From assembly GCF_014652615.1 (NCBI RefSeq), contig NZ_BMZD01000002.1, positions 1-64,000 on the forward strand: 64,000 nucleotides of DNA, in the 5' to 3' direction. Position numbers and translations under genes: made by a program. Below are positions 61,487 to 64,000 of this stretch, in pieces. The stretch is from Novosphingobium arvoryzae (GTDB taxonomy: Bacteria; Pseudomonadota; Alphaproteobacteria; Sphingomonadales; Sphingomonadaceae). Below the pieces are notes generated by a model. The model made no database searches. It had not been told where the DNA came from and saw nothing but the letters and a program-made list of their open reading frames with translations. How positions within the stretch are numbered: the first letter of the stretch is position 1; each line of letters opens with the position of its first letter.

Positions 61487-61520
61487 GCGGCGCGCGATCC
61501 GGCGACAAGGAAGTCAGTTG

Positions 61521-62012
61521 ATGCAACATCCCATTGGCCGCGTCCTGCTTGGCGCGGCCTCGGCCGCCGCGCTGCTGGGCGCGGGTTCTGCGCACGCCCA
61601 GACTGCCAGCGAGTTGTTCAATCCGGCGCAAGTGCTTCGCGCGGCACTTGCCGCCCCGGACAGCGGCATTACCGCCGCCACCGAAACCCGTACGAAGGAT
61701 GGCAAGCCCGTCGTCCGTTTGGCTGGCGCCAATGGCCTGACAGTCTGGGTCCAGGGCGGCCATTGCACCGCGGCCGGGTGCCCTTCCGCATGGTTCTGGG
61801 TCAAAGTGACCCCGCCCGCCGGGACAGACCGGCAAGCGCTGGTCGATCGCTATAACGAAAGCCCGCGCTGGGCCTCGGCCCATGTCGCAGGCGACGCGGT
61901 CGAACTGCGCGGCGAGGTGATGCTTGCGGGCGGGATCAGCGACGCCAACCTGGCGCAGTATGTGCGCTCGATCACGCACCACGCGGCGCGGCTATCGGCG
62001 GGGCAGGCCTGA
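61521..62012 (+). CDS. exported YbjN-domain protein (163 aa)
   Basis: ATG 61521 starts a signal peptide (GRVLLGAASAAALLGAGSAHAQ). 'GLTVWVQGGHCTAAGCPSAWFWVK' , 'DRYNESPRWASAHVAGDAVELRGEVMLAGGIS' match the YbjN sensory-regulator-like domain. Its stop overlaps the next start (TGATG), so the pair is coupled. Confidence 0.8.
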   Translation: MQHPIGRVLLGAASAAALLGAGSAHAQTASELFNPAQVLRAALAAPDSGITAATETRTKDGKPVVRLAGANGLTVWVQGGHCTAAGCPSAWFWVKVTPPAGTDRQALVDRYNESPRWASAHVAGDAVELRGEVMLAGGISDANLAQYVRSITHHAARLSAGQA

Positions 62013-62956
62013 TGCGGCGCGCGGCCCTGATCATCATCGCCATTGCGCTTGGCTGCACCGGCAGCGCACAGGCTAAACGCAAAACCGCACCCGCGCCCGC
62101 TCCGGTCGTGGTTGCCCCGCCGCCCCTCCCGACCAGCGTCGACCGCCTCGATTTTGAGCAAATGAAGGTGATCCTCAAAAGCTTTGGCTGGAACGCGGAA
62201 TTCACCGGCGGCGGCAAGGACCCGTATCTGGGGGTCTGGAGCAAGCTTGGCATGCCCTACACCATTACCGGCGTGCAATGCCCTGACGATACGGGTCGCA
62301 ATTGCGAGGCGATCCGGTTGTGGTATCGCAACCCGGTCCAGCACCCCGATGCGGCGGGCATTTCGCGGCGGATCAACCAGAGCCAGTTCTTCCTGCGCAG
62401 CCGCTTTCAGCCTTCGCACGATGGCAGTCCGCCCTATCTGTTTCCGGAACGAACCATCATCCTGAAAGGCGGGGTCACCCCCGCGCAGATCGCGGCCAAC
62501 CTGATCGAATTCGACCGCTGGATCATCGATCTCGTGCCGAATGTCGGTTACGCGCTGCCTGCTTCCTATACCGGCCCCCGTACGGCGCCGGTCGCCCAGT
62601 CCGCCTCAGCCGCCCCCAGCGGCTCTGGCCTGGTGCCGGGGCGCTATCGCACCACGATCAACAACAGCAACGGCACCTTCAGCGAAGACATCTGCATGAC
62701 TGCGTCCGATATGCGCGAGCCAATCCACAAGATCGCCGCGGATCTGACCAACGGCGGCAGTGGCTGTTCGATTTCGGGCGGCGGCGGCTCGGTCAGGATG
62801 CAGTGCACCGGACGGATCGTGGACGGCAATATTTCGGCCAGCGGGATGAGCACCAGCCTTCGCTGGTCCGGCAATGCCCTGATCAACACCGATGGTTTGG
62901 GCGGACGCGACCGCATCCAGTTTCAGGGCAGCGCCAGCCGGATTGGGGATTGCTAG
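62012..62956 (+). CDS. exported protein with C-terminal DUF3617-like domain (314 aa)
   Basis: A signal peptide (AALIIIAIALGCTGSAQA) and a Pro-rich linker precede an N-terminal domain that repeats YbjN-like features (VDRLDFEQMKVILKSFGWNAEF). The C-terminal part 'GLVPGRYRTTINNSNGTFSEDICMT', with Cys pairs and 'MQCTGRI', is DUF3617-like. Translationally coupled to the preceding YbjN gene, so the two probably act together in the periplasm. Confidence 0.7.
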   Translation: MRRAALIIIAIALGCTGSAQAKRKTAPAPAPVVVAPPPLPTSVDRLDFEQMKVILKSFGWNAEFTGGGKDPYLGVWSKLGMPYTITGVQCPDDTGRNCEAIRLWYRNPVQHPDAAGISRRINQSQFFLRSRFQPSHDGSPPYLFPERTIILKGGVTPAQIAANLIEFDRWIIDLVPNVGYALPASYTGPRTAPVAQSASAAPSGSGLVPGRYRTTINNSNGTFSEDICMTASDMREPIHKIAADLTNGGSGCSISGGGGSVRMQCTGRIVDGNISASGMSTSLRWSGNALINTDGLGGRDRIQFQGSASRIGDC

Positions 62957-62966
62957 CGCGAAGCGC

Positions 62967-63929
62967 TCAGAAATCCCCGCGCGCCTTGCGGATCGCGTAC
63001 CAGCGTTCGACGTTGGCGTTATGCTCCGGCAGGGTTTCGGCGAACAGGTGGCCGCCCGTGCCATCCGCGACCATGTACAGTGCCCGCGTTTCCGCCGGGT
63101 TGAGCACGGCGGCGATGGATTCCTTGCCCGGATTGGTGATCGGTCCGCGCGGCAGGCCAACCATGCTGTAGGTGTTGTAGTCGTTCACCGCCTGAATCTC
63201 GCTCTGGCGAATGCGGCGGCCCAGCGGTTTGCCCTTGGTGATCGGATAGATGATCGTCGGGTCGGCCTGCAGCATGATCCCCTGCCGCAGCCGGTTGGAA
63301 TAGAGCCCGGCCACCACGCGGCGCTCGGAAGGCTTGCCGGTTTCCTTCTCGACGATGGAGGCCAGCGTCAGCGCCTCCTCCGGGGTCTTGACCGCAATGT
63401 TGCTGCCCCGCCCGGCCCACAGTTCGGCCAGCGTGCGGCGCATCGCCGCCTGCATCCGCAGCAGCACGTCCTGCCGGGATTCCCCGCGCTTGATCTCATA
63501 GGTGTCAGGCAGGACCGAGCCTTCCTCGGGCACCGCGATGTCGCCGGTCAGCAGCGGCTGGGCCATCAGCCGCTCATAGACCATGATCGACGGCATCCCT
63601 TCCGGGATGGTCACGAACCGGCGCAGCACCGCATCGCCTTGCAGGATCGACAGGATCTTTGACGGGCTGGCGCCATGCGGCAGCAGGAATTCGCCCGCCT
63701 TGATCGGCGCGCCGCCGCCAAAGATGCGGGCGCGCAACCGGAACGATTCGGCCGAGGCAATCGCCCCTTCGTCTTCCAGCTTGTCCGCCACCGTGCTCAG
63801 GCTGGAGCCATCGGGCACGGTGAACGGCGTGTCCTTGACCAGCGGGCCAGAGCCGTACCAACCCGAAACGAACCAGCCCAGCAGCAGCAGGACCGCCAGG
63901 ACGGCGGCCAGCGCGCCGCGACGGATCAT
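62967..63929 (-). CDS. mltG: endolytic murein transglycosylase MltG
   Basis: An inner-membrane lytic transglycosylase that cleaves nascent glycan strands. One N-terminal membrane helix (about 6-26), a LysM-like part ('TVPDGSSLSTVADKLEDEGAI') and the YceG domain with catalytic Glu in 'LASIVEKETGKPSERRVVAGLYSNRL' and 'LQADPTIIY'. 320 residues, normal length. Its start shares a base with the fabF stop (TGATG), the common fabF-mltG coupling. Confidence 0.95.
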   Translation of the reverse strand: MIRRGALAAVLAVLLLLGWFVSGWYGSGPLVKDTPFTVPDGSSLSTVADKLEDEGAIASAESFRLRARIFGGGAPIKAGEFLLPHGASPSKILSILQGDAVLRRFVTIPEGMPSIMVYERLMAQPLLTGDIAVPEEGSVLPDTYEIKRGESRQDVLLRMQAAMRRTLAELWAGRGSNIAVKTPEEALTLASIVEKETGKPSERRVVAGLYSNRLRQGIMLQADPTIIYPITKGKPLGRRIRQSEIQAVNDYNTYSMVGLPRGPITNPGKESIAAVLNPAETRALYMVADGTGGHLFAETLPEHNANVERWYAIRKARGDF

Positions 63930-64000
63930 CAGTCTTCCACCGCCTTCACGATGACGCTGGCATTGGTCCCGCCGAACCCGAAGCTGTTGTTCAGCGCCGC
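63929..64000 (-). CDS. fabF: 3-oxoacyl-ACP synthase II, C-terminal end (partial)
   Basis: The minus strand ends with AALNNSFGFGGTNASVIVKA and a TGA at 63929-63931, the standard C-terminus of FabF (the NSFGFGGTNA motif). The rest is beyond the window. Confidence 0.9.
   Translation of the reverse strand, partial: AALNNSFGFGGTNASVIVKAVED

Overview
The window looks like chromosomal DNA of an alphaproteobacterium, most likely order Sphingomonadales. The evidence is the gene content (secA, lon next to an HU gene, dnaX-ybaB with a short SRP RNA, an NDUFS4-like complex I protein, hrpB, a PhoPQ/FeuPQ-like two-component system, mltG next to fabF) and the high GC of that backbone. The genus cannot be fixed from the sequence alone.

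Layout. (1) 1-8760 is the end of a lower-GC genomic island. It carries a Rep-like protein, a DUF6626-like protein, a truncated helicase fused to a phage-type gene remnant, a short catalytic-only tyrosine recombinase, several envelope proteins and a full tyrosine integrase beside the 3' end of secA. (2) 8768-34797 is ordinary housekeeping backbone. (3) 34952-58068 is a composite mobile region of three tandem units. Each unit begins with the same 45-bp piece of the 3' half of a tRNA-Met gene, and the intact tRNA-Met closes the array at 58069-58145. (4) 58146-64000 is backbone again: a 2H phosphoesterase, a peroxiredoxin, an alkyl sulfatase, YbjN- and DUF3617-like exported proteins, mltG and the end of fabF.

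The most striking part is region 3. Its tRNA-derived att cores (34952, 41481, 43254, 58069) have matching arm-type repeats about 55 bp to either side, which indicates serial or tandem integration by one tyrosine integrase. Inside the units a 15-bp palindrome with consensus GTCGTGTNRCACGAC occurs 15 times, mostly at the ends of genes. Its outer flanks are of two kinds (AATG or ATCA type), and its orientation switches from one end of each unit to the other. Genes or gene groups between palindromes behave like modules: the integrase gene, a McrC gene, a short recombinase, LprI-like lipoproteins, a phage-like operon and an MreB paralog with an Rnk-like protein. This resembles dif-module or integron-cassette organisation. 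The site sequence is not one I recognise, and recombination at it is inference.

Inside unit C the operon 44652-49206 encodes an AAA+ clamp-loader-like ATPase, four tandem paralogous small proteins, and DUF6641- and DUF3768-like proteins. Three of its intergenic gaps carry a conserved structured RNA element whose closing stem changes sequence but keeps pairing. Gene fusions and recombinase tails scattered through both islands record repeated recombination.
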